NCBI GenBank assembly: GCA_963717985.1
Contig: CAVQYC010000006.1
Span: 124,001 to 188,000 of the forward strand
Source of the DNA: BOG-1155 sp963717985
Lineage (GTDB): Bacteria; Desulfobacterota; Syntrophorhabdia; Syntrophorhabdales; WCHB1-27
DNA: 64,000 nt
Reading direction: 5' to 3'
Below are positions 34,943 to 43,264 of the stretch, one piece after another; position 1 is the first letter of the stretch, and the number at the start of each line of letters is the position of its first letter. The notes below the pieces were generated by a model. The model had not been told where the DNA came from, searched no databases, and worked only from the letters and a program-made list of their open reading frames with translations. A program made the position numbers and the translations under genes.

Positions 34943-36301
34943 ATGGCTTCCATATTCAAGGCTTACGACATCCGTGGAGCGTACCCCCACGAGGTAGACG
35001 AATCAATCGCCTTCAAGATCGGCGCGGCCTTCGTGAAACTGCTGGCGGCGCGCACTATCGTGATCGGCTATGACATGCGTCTCTCTTCCCCCACCCTCGC
35101 CGACGCCTTTGCGCAAGGCGCGATGAGTGCGGGCGCCCAGGTTATGAACATCGGCATGGTGACGACGCCCCTGCTCTACTTCGCCATAATTGACGGCTCC
35201 TATGACGGTGGCGCCATGGTGACGGCGTCCCATTTGCCCGGAGGATCGAACGGCTTCAAGCTGTGCCGGGAAAAGGCCATACCCCTGTCCGGCGACTCGG
35301 GCCTGCCCGCCATAGAGCACATGGTGCACGATATGACGGGCGACACGCCTGTTGGACCAGGCGGCGCCTACGGGCAGCGGTCGCTGCTTCCCGCGTACCT
35401 GGACAGGCTCAAGACCTTCATCCATGAGCCCATGCCCATCAAAATGGTGATCGATGCCGGCAACGGCGCAGTCGGGCCCGAAGTGCTCCCCCTGACACAG
35501 CAGTTCCCCATGTGGCAGGTAGTGCCCCTCTACATGGAGCCTGACGGGCGTTTCCCCCACCACGTGGCGAACCCCCTTATCCCGAAGAACACGGAGGACT
35601 TGCGCGCCATGGTCGTGCAGGAAAAGGCCGACATAGGCATAGCATTCGACGGCGACGCAGACAGGTGCGGTTTTATCGACGAGAAGGGGCAGCAGATACC
35701 CGAGGACCTGGTGACGGCCCTCATCGCGGAGGTTTACCTCACGAAATCGCCCGGGGCCACTATTCTCTATGACCTCAGATCGAGCCGGTCCGTGCCGGAG
35801 ACCATCACCCGCCTCGGAGGACTGGCCATACGCTCCAGGGTCGGCCACGCCTTTATAAAGGCCGGCATGAGGGAGCACGATGCGATTTTTGCCGGCGAAC
35901 TCTCAGGCCATTTTTACTTCAGAGATGCAGGTTTCACCGATAACGCGATGTTTGCCATGATCCAGATGCTCAATCTCCTGGCCTTGAAAAAAACCCCTGT
36001 TTCCACACTCATTACCCCATTGAAGAAGTACTCCGCGACAGGGGAGATCAACATGCACGCGACAAATAAGGAAGACATCTACAAGGCCCTGGAGGCGCGG
36101 TATAAGGACGGCCGGCAGGACCACCTGGACGGTCTGAGCGTCGATTACCCATCGTGGTGGTTCAATCTCCGGGCCTCCAACACGGAGCCGCTCATAAGGC
36201 TCAATTTGGAGGCAGCCAGTCCCGGAGAGATGGAGTCGAGAAAGGGTGATGTCTTCGAAACCATCCGCCTGGCAGACCCTTCCATGCAGTTGAAAGCCTA
36301 G
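34943..36301 (+). CDS. Phosphomannomutase/phosphoglucomutase
   Basis: The 452-residue alpha-D-phosphohexomutase has the start FKAYDIRG, the phospho-serine loop TASHLPGGSNGF (Ser96), the metal loop FDGDADRCGF and the C-terminal phosphate-binding loop RASNTEPLIRLNLEA. All four domains are complete. The serine loop has Leu in place of the common Asn. It interconverts 1- and 6-phosphates of mannose or glucose for polysaccharide and sugar-nucleotide synthesis. ATG 34943 was preferred over GTG 34937 for its AGAGGTG ribosome-binding site. Confidence 0.93.
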   Translation: MASIFKAYDIRGAYPHEVDESIAFKIGAAFVKLLAARTIVIGYDMRLSSPTLADAFAQGAMSAGAQVMNIGMVTTPLLYFAIIDGSYDGGAMVTASHLPGGSNGFKLCREKAIPLSGDSGLPAIEHMVHDMTGDTPVGPGGAYGQRSLLPAYLDRLKTFIHEPMPIKMVIDAGNGAVGPEVLPLTQQFPMWQVVPLYMEPDGRFPHHVANPLIPKNTEDLRAMVVQEKADIGIAFDGDADRCGFIDEKGQQIPEDLVTALIAEVYLTKSPGATILYDLRSSRSVPETITRLGGLAIRSRVGHAFIKAGMREHDAIFAGELSGHFYFRDAGFTDNAMFAMIQMLNLLALKKTPVSTLITPLKKYSATGEINMHATNKEDIYKALEARYKDGRQDHLDGLSVDYPSWWFNLRASNTEPLIRLNLEAASPGEMESRKGDVFETIRLADPSMQLKA

Positions 36302-36366
36302 GATCGGTCCATGGCGGCCGGACACACCGCCGCTTGCGCCTCTGACCCCGAGGGGCCTCGCGACCG

Positions 36367-36708
36367 CTACCTCGGATAGGCGGCCACGCAGATAAAGAAC
36401 GTATTCTCGCTTGTATTGTTGATGAGCCGATGGGCCTCTCCGGCCGGGATCCATATGGCATCCCCCTGCTTCACCGCCTGCTCCTCATCCCCGACCTTCA
36501 TCAGACCGCCGCCGTAGAGGATAAAGTATATCTCCTCCACCGTATCCACGTGCTCCTCGATGGTGTTGCCGGCGGGAAGGGCCGCCCATGCAAAAAATTC
36601 CATGGACTTCAGGTGCTCGCTCGTCAGCACCATACGGGCAATACCCCCCCAGTGCGCCCTGTAGGTAGTCGCCTGCACCACCGGATCGTCAATATTCCTC
36701 ACAACCAT
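36367..36708 (-). CDS. Cupin-domain protein
   Basis: The 113-residue single-cupin protein has the metal motif EEHVDTVEEIYFILYGGG and the second motif GDAIWIPAGEAHRLIN, giving His/Glu/His ligands. Such small cupins bind a metal and may be isomerases, dioxygenases or sensory domains. The role is unknown. AAGGAG lies eight bases before the ATG. It converges on the phosphohexomutase gene 65 bp away. Confidence 0.85.
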   Translation of the reverse strand: MVVRNIDDPVVQATTYRAHWGGIARMVLTSEHLKSMEFFAWAALPAGNTIEEHVDTVEEIYFILYGGGLMKVGDEEQAVKQGDAIWIPAGEAHRLINNTSENTFFICVAAYPR

Positions 36709-36835
36709 TCTTCATTTCTCCTTTATTGTTTTCTGCATTATAGCTCTTTTTGTTCGTTCGGCCAACGGCATCTTTTCCAGCATCCTACTTACCCGAGTCT
36801 ATTGAGCTTCCTCCCCCTTTCCATTAGACTATGGC

Positions 36836-37480
36836 ATGCCTGTAAAGCTCATTATTTTCGACCTCGACGGCACCCTCGTCGATTCGAGCGTCGACGTCTG
36901 CAACTCCCTTAATTATGCGATCCGCCCTTACAGCTCCTCTGAAGTGAGCGTGGAGGAAACGATTGCCCTCGTCGGGGAAGGGGCCACCGCGCTCGTGAGG
37001 AAACTGATCGAAGAAAGGGGCCTCGACCTTGACCCACCCACGCTGCTCCGGAGATTCTTCGACTACTACCGGACCCATATGACCGATCACTCCGCACCCT
37101 ATCCCGGCGTCGAAAAGACGCTGCGCACGCTCTCCGGGCAGAAGAAAGCAATCGTCTCCAACAAGATCGAAGCCCTGTCGGTACAACTCCTCAAAGCCCT
37201 CAACCTCATGGAGTATTTCGACTATGTAGCCGGAGGGGATACGCTTCTCCAAAAAAAACCCTCCCCCGAGCCCATCCTCAACGTGCTCTCCCGCTTCGAT
37301 ACCCTGCCGGGCGATGCGCTCTTCGTGGGGGACAGCATTTTTGACATAACGGCGAGCCGGGCCGCGGGCGTCAAGAGCGTGGCCGTCCTCTACGGCTATG
37401 GCTTTCCAGGCTTTTCGGACGGGGCCGATTATTCCGTAGAGCGCATTGAAGAGTTGATAGACCTTGTCGCGAGGCTCTAA
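36836..37480 (+). CDS. gph: HAD-family hydrolase, phosphoglycolate phosphatase-like
   Basis: The 214-residue protein has HAD motif I IIFDLDGTLVDS (nucleophile Asp9, acid Asp11), motif II AIVSNK, motif III Lys in KKPSPEP and motif IV FVGDSIFDITASRAAG. A small helical cap sits between motifs I and II, as in Gph/PGMB-type phosphatases. It probably removes phosphate from 2-phosphoglycolate or a similar small metabolite. The 5' ribosome-binding site is weak. The gene symbol is by resemblance only. Confidence 0.85.
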   Translation: MPVKLIIFDLDGTLVDSSVDVCNSLNYAIRPYSSSEVSVEETIALVGEGATALVRKLIEERGLDLDPPTLLRRFFDYYRTHMTDHSAPYPGVEKTLRTLSGQKKAIVSNKIEALSVQLLKALNLMEYFDYVAGGDTLLQKKPSPEPILNVLSRFDTLPGDALFVGDSIFDITASRAAGVKSVAVLYGYGFPGFSDGADYSVERIEELIDLVARL

Positions 37481-37519
37481 AGTCCCCTCCGGACAAAGCG
37501 ACCGCGGACGCTCTCTTGC

Positions 37520-37634
37520 GGCCGGAGGAAATTTCGATGCATTTCGCCGTGATCGAGGGGGCGCGAGCCGGAGCGTACTCCATCGTACGTGAGGACTCGC
37601 GGCACCGATGAGACAGGCGAAAGGCGCGAAATCA
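37520..37634 (+). repeat. Nested-palindrome repeat, copy 1 (115 bp)
   Basis: The element starts GGCCGGAGGAAATTT and ends GGCGCGAAATCA. Nested pairs are ATTTCG (37531) with CGAAAT (37627), TTTCGCC (37542) with GGCGAAA (37616), CGCGAG (37562) with CTCGCG (37596), and a central GCGTAC/GTACGT hairpin. Related copies lie at 44049-44163, 60586-60727 and, in diverged form, inside nagA at about 38449-38555. It adjoins the left end of the IS200/IS605 element. Confidence 0.7.
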
Positions 37635-37639
37635 CTCAT

Positions 37640-38254
37640 CCCCCGGCAGAGCCGGGGGTTTGAAAATATGTGAACCGCTCAAAGCGGTTAAACACCGTGA
37701 GCTACCTAAAGGTAGCCCTACTCGTCGAACATCTTGAGCTGATCGAGCTTCTTATCCTCGTCTTCCTGCTTTCTGATGTAGTCGCGGACCGTTTCTTCAT
37801 CCAACCCTGCCGTTGTCACATAGTAGCCCCTGGCCCAAAAATTCTGGCCGATGAAGTTTTTTCTCCTTCCGCACGTACGGGCGATCCATATGGCGCTCTT
37901 CCCCTTGATGTAGCCTATAACTTGGGCGACGGCATACTTGGGCGGTATTGATATGAGCATGTGTACGTGATCCTCTACGAGACGCCCTTCCAATACTTCG
38001 CTTTCCTTCTGATTCGCCAGCTCCTTGAGCACCGGCGCTAACTGTTTCCTGAGCTGCCCGTAGAGTGCCCTCTTCCTGTACTTCGGTATCCACACCACAT
38101 GGAACTTGCAATCCCACCTGGTGTGATTTAAACTCTGAAAGTTATTCACTAAGGCCTCCTCCTTGTGTAACTTCGAGCGGTTCACATTGGAGGAGGTTTT
38201 CTTTTATATTCCCGAAAATGTCAAACTTTTGGAGTCCCCCGGCAGAGCCGGGGG
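37640..38254 (-). mobile_element. IS200/IS605-family element (IS200-like, tnpA only)
   Basis: An identical 19-bp hairpin sequence, CCCCCGGCAGAGCCGGGGG, occurs at 37640-37658 and 38236-38254 on the same strand. This direct repeat of imperfect palindromes is the hallmark of the left and right end hairpins recognised by Y1 transposases. Two more small hairpins near the left end (AACCGCT-CAA-AGCGGTT at 37673-37689 and GCTACCTAAAGGTAGC at 37701-37716) lie between the terminal hairpin and tnpA. Exact cleavage sites lie just outside these hairpins and were not fixed. No tnpB is present. Confidence 0.85.
37718..38149 (-). CDS. tnpA: IS200/IS605-family Y1 (HUH) transposase
   Basis: The 143-residue single-strand transposase has the HUH motif in VEDHVHMLISIP and the catalytic tyrosine in EETVRDYIRKQ. 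The start GTG 38149 was chosen because AAGGAGGAGG lies just upstream. The frame remains open 12 codons further to 38185 but without a ribosome-binding site. Length is typical of IS200 TnpA. No frameshift is seen, so it could be active. Confidence 0.93.
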   Translation of the reverse strand: MNNFQSLNHTRWDCKFHVVWIPKYRKRALYGQLRKQLAPVLKELANQKESEVLEGRLVEDHVHMLISIPPKYAVAQVIGYIKGKSAIWIARTCGRRKNFIGQNFWARGYYVTTAGLDEETVRDYIRKQEDEDKKLDQLKMFDE

Positions 38255-38296
38255 TATACCCAGAGGATAATTAACCCGGCCGCCCCCACGGATCGG

Positions 38297-39271
38297 CTAC
38301 CCTTCCAGAAAGGCGCGCGGATTTTCCGTCATGCTCCTCACCACGTAATCCTCGTCAAACCCGGCTTCCATGAGGCGCCGGCCGGCGTCTACCACCGTCA
38401 GCGATCCCCCTGATAGTATGCCTTTCTCCACGGGGGCCGTTTTATACCAAGTCGCCTTCTTCGCCCCATCTTTGTTGGCTCCTCGTCGCTCTCCTTGACG
38501 TACAAAGGCGTACGCCTGCGTAGGCTCCTCGTCCCCGCCTCGATGGACCATCGAATGCAACCCGGTATGCCCGGAGATATCCGTGCCCCGAACGGAATCG
38601 GACACAAGAACGACTTTTCCTGCGTCTTTCAGCCGTAAAATAAGCTCAACGCCCTTCGGGTGGAGATGTACGAGATCGCCGATGAACTCGACGTAGACGT
38701 CTTTGTTGAGCAGGCCGAAGCCTGCAAGCCCGGGCTCTCTGTGATGAAAACCGCGCATGGCGTTGAAGAGGTGCGTAATCCCCCTCGCGCCGGCCCGGAA
38801 CCCCGCCTCGGCCTCCGCATAGGTCGCGTTAGAATGGCCCATATTGACCTTGATGCCCGCGTCCGCCATCTGCCGGATCAGACGGACGGCCCCGTCCATT
38901 TCGGGCGCGATCGTGACGATCCGCACGACATCCTCGCAACCCTCGGTCAGCTCCCGGAACGCCCCTTCCCCCGGCGGGATGAATGAGCCGGGGTCGAGGG
39001 CGCCGGCCATCAACGGATTCAGGAACGGCCCTTCAAGGTGGGCCCCGATGATCCGCGCTTGCCCCGCGCACTGCCGCGCCATGGCAGCCTTCACCGCGGC
39101 CGTCTGCCCCCGCATGACATCCAGGGGAGCAGGGTAGATGGAGAGCACGATCTCCGACACGCCCGCCCTACCCTGGATCTCCGCTATCCGTAACATCGCG
39201 CCGGGGTCCGTGGTCCGTGTGTCGAACCCCGCTATCCCATGCGTGTGCAGGTCGATGATCTTTGCAGGCAT
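38297..39271 (-). CDS. nagA: N-acetylglucosamine-6-phosphate deacetylase, with an in-frame repeat
   Basis: This 324-residue amidohydrolase has the metal motif IIDLHTHGIAGFDT at its start, then GAHLEGPFLNP, VNMGHSNATYAEAE, THLFNAMRGFHHREPG and the catalytic LVSDSVRG Asp. It lacks the N-terminal beta-sandwich strand region seen in the 380-residue enzyme. It also has about 25-30 extra residues between the catalytic Asp and the LSGGSLT motif. That insertion coincides with a diverged copy of the nested-palindrome repeat. The ATG 39271 follows GGAGGTG; the frame is open to 39349. It converts GlcNAc-6-phosphate to glucosamine-6-phosphate; no nagB neighbour is seen. Confidence 0.85.
   Translation of the reverse strand: MPAKIIDLHTHGIAGFDTRTTDPGAMLRIAEIQGRAGVSEIVLSIYPAPLDVMRGQTAAVKAAMARQCAGQARIIGAHLEGPFLNPLMAGALDPGSFIPPGEGAFRELTEGCEDVVRIVTIAPEMDGAVRLIRQMADAGIKVNMGHSNATYAEAEAGFRAGARGITHLFNAMRGFHHREPGLAGFGLLNKDVYVEFIGDLVHLHPKGVELILRLKDAGKVVLVSDSVRGTDISGHTGLHSMVHRGGDEEPTQAYAFVRQGERRGANKDGAKKATWYKTAPVEKGILSGGSLTVVDAGRRLMEAGFDEDYVVRSMTENPRAFLEG
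38449..38555 (-). repeat. Diverged nested-palindrome repeat inside nagA
   Basis: On the minus strand the segment contains a TCGATGG-A-CCATCGA palindrome, ATCGAGGCGGGG, a central GGCGTAC-N6-GTACGTC hairpin and GGGGCGAAGAAGGCG near its end. These align in order with copy 1 (TTTCGATG, ATCGAGGGGG, GCGTAC/GTACGT, GGCGAAAGGCG). It falls in the insertion that nagA has relative to its family. Homology was judged by eye. Confidence 0.5.
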
Positions 39272-39403
39272 GCGCACCTCCGCCATGCTACAAGATAACA
39301 GAAAACGGGAGGGGCTGTCCGCAAAATTTGACAGGGGTAGAGTTGACACGTATAGTTACAGGGAGGCGGCTTGAGCTAATGTACCGCCGCCTGAGGAGAG
39401 CAT

Positions 39404-40057
39404 ATGGATCTGATTGAAATAATAGAAGAGCGAAAGAGTATTCGGGCCTTCAAGAGCGACCCGGTGCCCAGGGAGAAGGTGGAAGAAGTACTTCAGCTCG
39501 CGATCCGCGCGCCTTCAGCGATCAACCTCCAACCCTGGGAATTGACGGTAGTGATGGATGAAGAGCGCCGGAGACTGAGCAGAAGACTACTCAGGGCGTA
39601 CAGCGAGAAGCAAATCTCGTGCAGCCCCGGAAACGTGAAGCCTATGCCGAAGATGTTTACCGCCCGGGGCGTCGCCTCTTTTGAGGGGATGAAGCCCTAT
39701 CTGGATGAAATAGGGTCCGATTTCAACAAGTATATCAATGAGGGGAGCTGCAATTTCTACGGTGCGCCGGTTGCCGTTATCATGTGCATCGACAACTCTT
39801 TTTCACAGGCCCGTCTTGTGGACATAGGCGCCTGCCTCGGCTACCTCGTGCTGGCCGCCCACAATCTTGGACTGTGGACCTGTCCTATAGGTCTCATTGC
39901 CGCCTATAAAGATGAGGTCAGGGACGTGCTGAACATCCCCGAAGATAAGGATGTGGTCATCGGGGTGGCCCTCGGCTATCCTGACTGGGAGCACCCCGTC
40001 AATCGCTTCACTTCACCAAGGGATGCGCTGGACACGATAGTCCGCTGGATAGAGTGA
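39404..40057 (+). CDS. Nitroreductase-family flavoprotein
   Basis: The 217-residue protein begins DLIEIIEERKSIRAFKSDPV, the FMN-binding arm of nitroreductases, then APSAINLQPWE. The C-terminal part has the ALGYPDWEHPVN strand. It lacks the ferredoxin domain of the homologue at 24.5 kb. The middle region with CSPGNVKPMP is typical of proteins that reduce quinones, enones or nitro compounds. GAGGAGAGCAT precedes the ATG. Substrate unknown. Confidence 0.9.
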   Translation: MDLIEIIEERKSIRAFKSDPVPREKVEEVLQLAIRAPSAINLQPWELTVVMDEERRRLSRRLLRAYSEKQISCSPGNVKPMPKMFTARGVASFEGMKPYLDEIGSDFNKYINEGSCNFYGAPVAVIMCIDNSFSQARLVDIGACLGYLVLAAHNLGLWTCPIGLIAAYKDEVRDVLNIPEDKDVVIGVALGYPDWEHPVNRFTSPRDALDTIVRWIE

Positions 40058-40079
40058 CGGCCTAACGCGGGTCCTACCG

Positions 40080-41555
40080 CTAATTCTCCCCTTGCAGGTG
40101 TTTTTTCAGCAGCTCGCCGAAACTGCCTAGAGTAGATGGCGTCTGGTCGTCGCCCTTTTGCTGTGTCCGGTAGTGCTTGAATTCGTCCTGCGCCACTTTT
40201 TCGGAAACGGCATTCCTGCTCAGCGAGACCTTCCTGCTCTGCTTGTCCGATCCTATGACGATCACCTGTATCTTCGTCCCCACCGGGAACATGCGGCTGT
40301 GGTTCGAGCCTTTGGGGGTACCCATCTCCGAGTTCGGAATGAGCCCGCCGGCCCCGCTTTCGAGTTTCATAAAAATTCCGTAAGGCATTACCCGCTCGAC
40401 CGTTCCATCCACCACCTCTCCCACTTCCGGAAGAGGGACTTCCTCTTTCGGCTGCTCCAGGGTGAGGGATATCTTCTTGTTGGCTTCGTCAACGGCCAGC
40501 ACAAGCGGCTCAACCCATTGTCCCACCTCGGCCACTTCCTTCGGGTGGTTGATGTGTCTTCCCGCCCCCAGATTGGAGATGTGGATCAGGCCGTCTATGC
40601 CCGGCTCCAGGTTGACGAAGGCGCCAAACGGAGCAAGCCGGACAATAACACCCTTTACCTTGGTATCTACCGCGTATCTCTCCGACACGCCTTCCCACGG
40701 GTCAGCCTTGAGGGCCTTGAGGCTCAGGGTCAGCCGGTTTTTCTCCCAGTCGAGACCTATGATCTTTAACGTCATTTCCTGGCCGACGGAGAGCACATCA
40801 GACGGTCTTTCGGCCCTGTCCCAACCAATCTCGCTTGCGGGAATAAGGCCGTCCACACCACCCAAATCGACAAAAGCGCCGAAGCCCTGGATAGACCGGA
40901 CTATGCCGTTCATCTCCATACCCACGGCCAGCGTCTCTTTGAGGCGCTCGGCCTGGGCCCGCCGCTCTTCCTCCAGGAGGGCACGCCGGGAAAGGACTAC
41001 ATTCCGTCCGTCGTTCTCGAATTCCACCACCTTGAAGGAAAAGGTCTGGCCCACATACTGCTCGCTCTCCCTGCTCACCTTGAGGTCCATCTGGGAAAAC
41101 GGGCAAAAACACCTGGCGCCGCCCACCGTCACCTCATATCCTCCCTTTACCGAGGCTTTCACCTTTCCCGTGACGGGGAGGTTTGCGTGGTACGCATCGC
41201 GGATGCCGGCTACGTCCAGCGTCGAATAGCCTCGAATGCGTGTGGTCAGGCGCTTCACGCCATTTTGTACGGCCAGAAAAAAGGCATCTACCTCATCGCC
41301 TTCGCGCACGCCGGCCGTTCCGTCCTCTTTCGCAAACTCCGACAGACCGATGACTCCCTCGCTCTTTCCGCCCATGTCGACGTAGACCATGTCTCCGGAA
41401 ACGCTTATGACGGTCGTCTTTATTTTCTGACCGGGCGCAAGCCTTCCCGGCATTTTATTCTCCCTCTCAAAAAGGGCTCCGAAATCTTCCTCCAACCGGC
41501 CGATCTCCTCCCCGGCCTCGTCGATCCTATCCACTGCCATCGTTTCTTCAGCCAT
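40080..41555 (-). CDS. S1 RNA-binding domain protein (ribosomal protein S1-like)
   Basis: The 491-residue protein contains five S1 repeats. The first starts near residue 42 (PGQKIKTTVISVSGDMVYVD), followed by repeats near 128, 210, 297 and 383. Repeats 3 and 4 are the most canonical, with GFGAFVDLGGVDGLIP and PFGAFVNLEPGIDGLIH. Classical S1 has six repeats; this shorter form resembles RpsA-like proteins that bind mRNA at the ribosome or act in RNA decay. The N-terminal 40 residues are acidic and helical. Whether it is the main S1 of this organism cannot be decided here. Confidence 0.88.
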   Translation of the reverse strand: MAEETMAVDRIDEAGEEIGRLEEDFGALFERENKMPGRLAPGQKIKTTVISVSGDMVYVDMGGKSEGVIGLSEFAKEDGTAGVREGDEVDAFFLAVQNGVKRLTTRIRGYSTLDVAGIRDAYHANLPVTGKVKASVKGGYEVTVGGARCFCPFSQMDLKVSRESEQYVGQTFSFKVVEFENDGRNVVLSRRALLEEERRAQAERLKETLAVGMEMNGIVRSIQGFGAFVDLGGVDGLIPASEIGWDRAERPSDVLSVGQEMTLKIIGLDWEKNRLTLSLKALKADPWEGVSERYAVDTKVKGVIVRLAPFGAFVNLEPGIDGLIHISNLGAGRHINHPKEVAEVGQWVEPLVLAVDEANKKISLTLEQPKEEVPLPEVGEVVDGTVERVMPYGIFMKLESGAGGLIPNSEMGTPKGSNHSRMFPVGTKIQVIVIGSDKQSRKVSLSRNAVSEKVAQDEFKHYRTQQKGDDQTPSTLGSFGELLKKHLQGEN

Positions 41556-41878
41556 ATCTTCTGGTCCTCACTTTCAAAGCTTTATATGATTAAACTGTAC
41601 TGCGAATCAGTCAGGCAGATAGTTTACTACCTTGCGGGCGGAATGTCCATAGTTGCACCCGAGTGTCGCGAGCGGCCGGGGTCTTTTCGCGCCTAACTTT
41701 GTCGCCGGGGAAAAAGCGTTGCGCGTCGTCCTCACTTGCCGCCCGCTCCTTTGCTGCCAAGGCTGTGTCCCCTGCCGTTGCATGTTCCGGTGTTGCGAAC
41801 CCTTTGCCGTCATTCCGGCGAACGCCGGAATCCAGTCTTATCAGTATGTTACAAAGGGCCTGGACCCCGGCGGCGCAC
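41556..41878. other. Intergenic region with a REP-like palindrome
   Basis: The 323-bp stretch between the S1-like gene start and the carboxymuconolactone decarboxylase-like gene stop contains one REP palindrome (41812-41831). No convincing gene was found; the short frames here lack family matches. Confidence 0.5.
41812..41831. repeat. REP-like palindrome, copy 1
   Basis: ATTCCGGCGAACGCCGGAAT forms a perfect 9-bp stem with two loop bases. It is embedded in CGTCATTCCGGCG...TCCAG, a context shared with the copy at 42403. This is a very common palindromic repeat in proteobacterial genomes. Confidence 0.85.
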
Positions 41879-42271
41879 CTACTTAAGGGGCCATTCGCCC
41901 CTCTCTTTCAACACTTCGCGATAGACGCTAAGCGCCTCATTCACCTTCGGCATGCCCCCGTAAGGGGCGAGCTGAAAAAATACCTCGGCAAGTTTTTTCG
42001 GGTCACATCCCACATTGAGTGCCGCGTTCACGTGCAGCCGCAGCTCGTCGGCGGCGCCCAGGGCCGCAAGCATGGCACAGGCCGCCATCTGTCTCTCCGG
42101 CAGTGAAAGCACGCCCCTTGAGTAGAGGTTCCCCGTAATGAACATGGAAAGGTCGTTCGCCAGGTCGCGGTCGAACTCCTTCCACATACGGTAAGGCGGG
42201 TCCATCTTGATGCCCTTTCCGAAGAGCGCAGCCGCAGTCTCCTGGGTCTTCTTCCTGATCTCGTCATCCAT
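41879..42271 (-). CDS. Carboxymuconolactone decarboxylase-family protein
   Basis: The 130-residue helical protein belongs to the CMD/AhpD-like fold: LANDLSMFITGNLYSRGVLSLPERQMAACAML, then DELRLHVNAALNVGCDPKKLAEVFFQLAPYGGMP. It has one conserved histidine (RLHVNAAL) and lacks the CxxC of AhpD, favouring the decarboxylase-like branch. Substrate unknown. AAGGAGCC precedes the ATG. It sits between two REP palindromes. Confidence 0.88.
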   Translation of the reverse strand: MDDEIRKKTQETAAALFGKGIKMDPPYRMWKEFDRDLANDLSMFITGNLYSRGVLSLPERQMAACAMLAALGAADELRLHVNAALNVGCDPKKLAEVFFQLAPYGGMPKVNEALSVYREVLKERGEWPLK

Positions 42272-42402
42272 AATAGGCTCCTTGTTCTATCGCACTTCCT
42301 TTATTTTTTATGGGCGATCCGACGATGTCAGATCGCTTTTGCTGATGATCGCCGGAAGTAAAAAGCGTATTAATCGTTTCGTAATTGTCCTGTACGTCCG
42401 TC

Positions 42403-42422
42403 ATTCCGGCGGACGCCGGAAT
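42403..42422. repeat. REP-like palindrome, copy 2
   Basis: ATTCCGGCGGACGCCGGAAT differs from copy 1 by one loop base and is again flanked by CGTC and CCAG. The downstream GGTCCGGCATGACAAGCG is the usual companion sequence of this REP type. Confidence 0.85.
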
Positions 42423-42528
42423 CCAGCGGCTTCTGCATGCCGAATCAGGTCCGGCATGACAAGCGTATCCGGGCGTTCGTCATATCAACACAATTTCATA
42501 AATTAATGGGCCCTCAGCCCAGGAGTCA

Positions 42529-42750
42529 TCAGTTTTTCTTCAGGCTGTTCAGGAGCCGTTCTCTCATGCCGATAAGGGTCAGGCCCACTACTTCATTCGT
42601 CGCTTCAACATAGCGGACAATTGCCCCATCGCCAATATCGACGCCGAGAGCCTTCTGCGGTTCGCCCATGCTAATGTAAAGCACATCAGCTTCTTCGTCA
42701 TAATCCCAGTTGAGGTTTTCTTTCTTTTCAAGGATTTTTATTGCTTCCAT
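42529..42750 (-). CDS. DUF2283-domain protein, probable antitoxin partner
   Basis: The 73-residue protein has the DUF2283 pattern NWDYDEEADVLYISMG, followed by GVDIGDGAIVRYV and VVGLTLIGM. DUF2283 proteins are often next to small nuclease-like genes. Here its start overlaps the 3' end of the upstream gene by 13 bases, a layout typical of toxin-antitoxin pairs. AAAGGAG precedes the ATG. Confidence 0.85.
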   Translation of the reverse strand: MEAIKILEKKENLNWDYDEEADVLYISMGEPQKALGVDIGDGAIVRYVEATNEVVGLTLIGMRERLLNSLKKN

Positions 42751-43049
42751 AATACTCGTCTCCTTTCGGAAGGTTTGCCTGAGTAGTATGCCGTGAGAAT
42801 GAACCCGTCCGTTCTATCGACTTCCTTATACACAACAACCAAGAACTTCGATGTAAGAGGGGTCCCCTCGTAAAATCTTATTGCCAGATATTCCCCAAAA
42901 TCTCCCTCCTGAATCATTTCAGGGGCGGACACTGTCTCCAGAACCCGGTGCCTCTGGCCCTCCATTTCTGGGTGCCGCTTTACGATGTGGGTCCAACGTT
43001 CGCGAGTCAACCGGACGGCAACCTCATTTTTCGATTGAACGATTACCAT
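42738..43049 (-). CDS. Putative RelE/barnase-like small nuclease (PBECR-type), probable toxin
   Basis: The 103-residue protein has an early ERWTHIVKRHPEM motif, a conserved Glu/Gln region and a late FILTAYYSGKPSERRRVLWKQ strand. This resembles the barnase/EndoU/colicin/RelE (PBECR, DUF4258-like) nuclease fold. His and Arg residues in these motifs would be the catalytic set. It overlaps the DUF2283 gene, and the pair probably forms a toxin-antitoxin or housekeeping RNase module. Toxicity has not been shown for this sequence. Confidence 0.65.
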   Translation of the reverse strand: MVIVQSKNEVAVRLTRERWTHIVKRHPEMEGQRHRVLETVSAPEMIQEGDFGEYLAIRFYEGTPLTSKFLVVVYKEVDRTDGFILTAYYSGKPSERRRVLWKQ

Positions 43050-43264
43050 CAGTGCCTTTCACGCCATAACATTTATTTACTTAGTGTACACCCCCTACGC
43101 GATTCACACAAGCGCAGATTAGGTGTCTTATTTGCGTGAAACCCAAATATTCACAACGGTAAAGCTCTCCTTTTACAAAGCTTTGCCGGTAATCGAGCCA
43201 TATCGGTGCGAATGATGACGGTCCCCCGTGCCGCCGAGGCGCCTCTAGTCGTCCCTTCGTCCTT

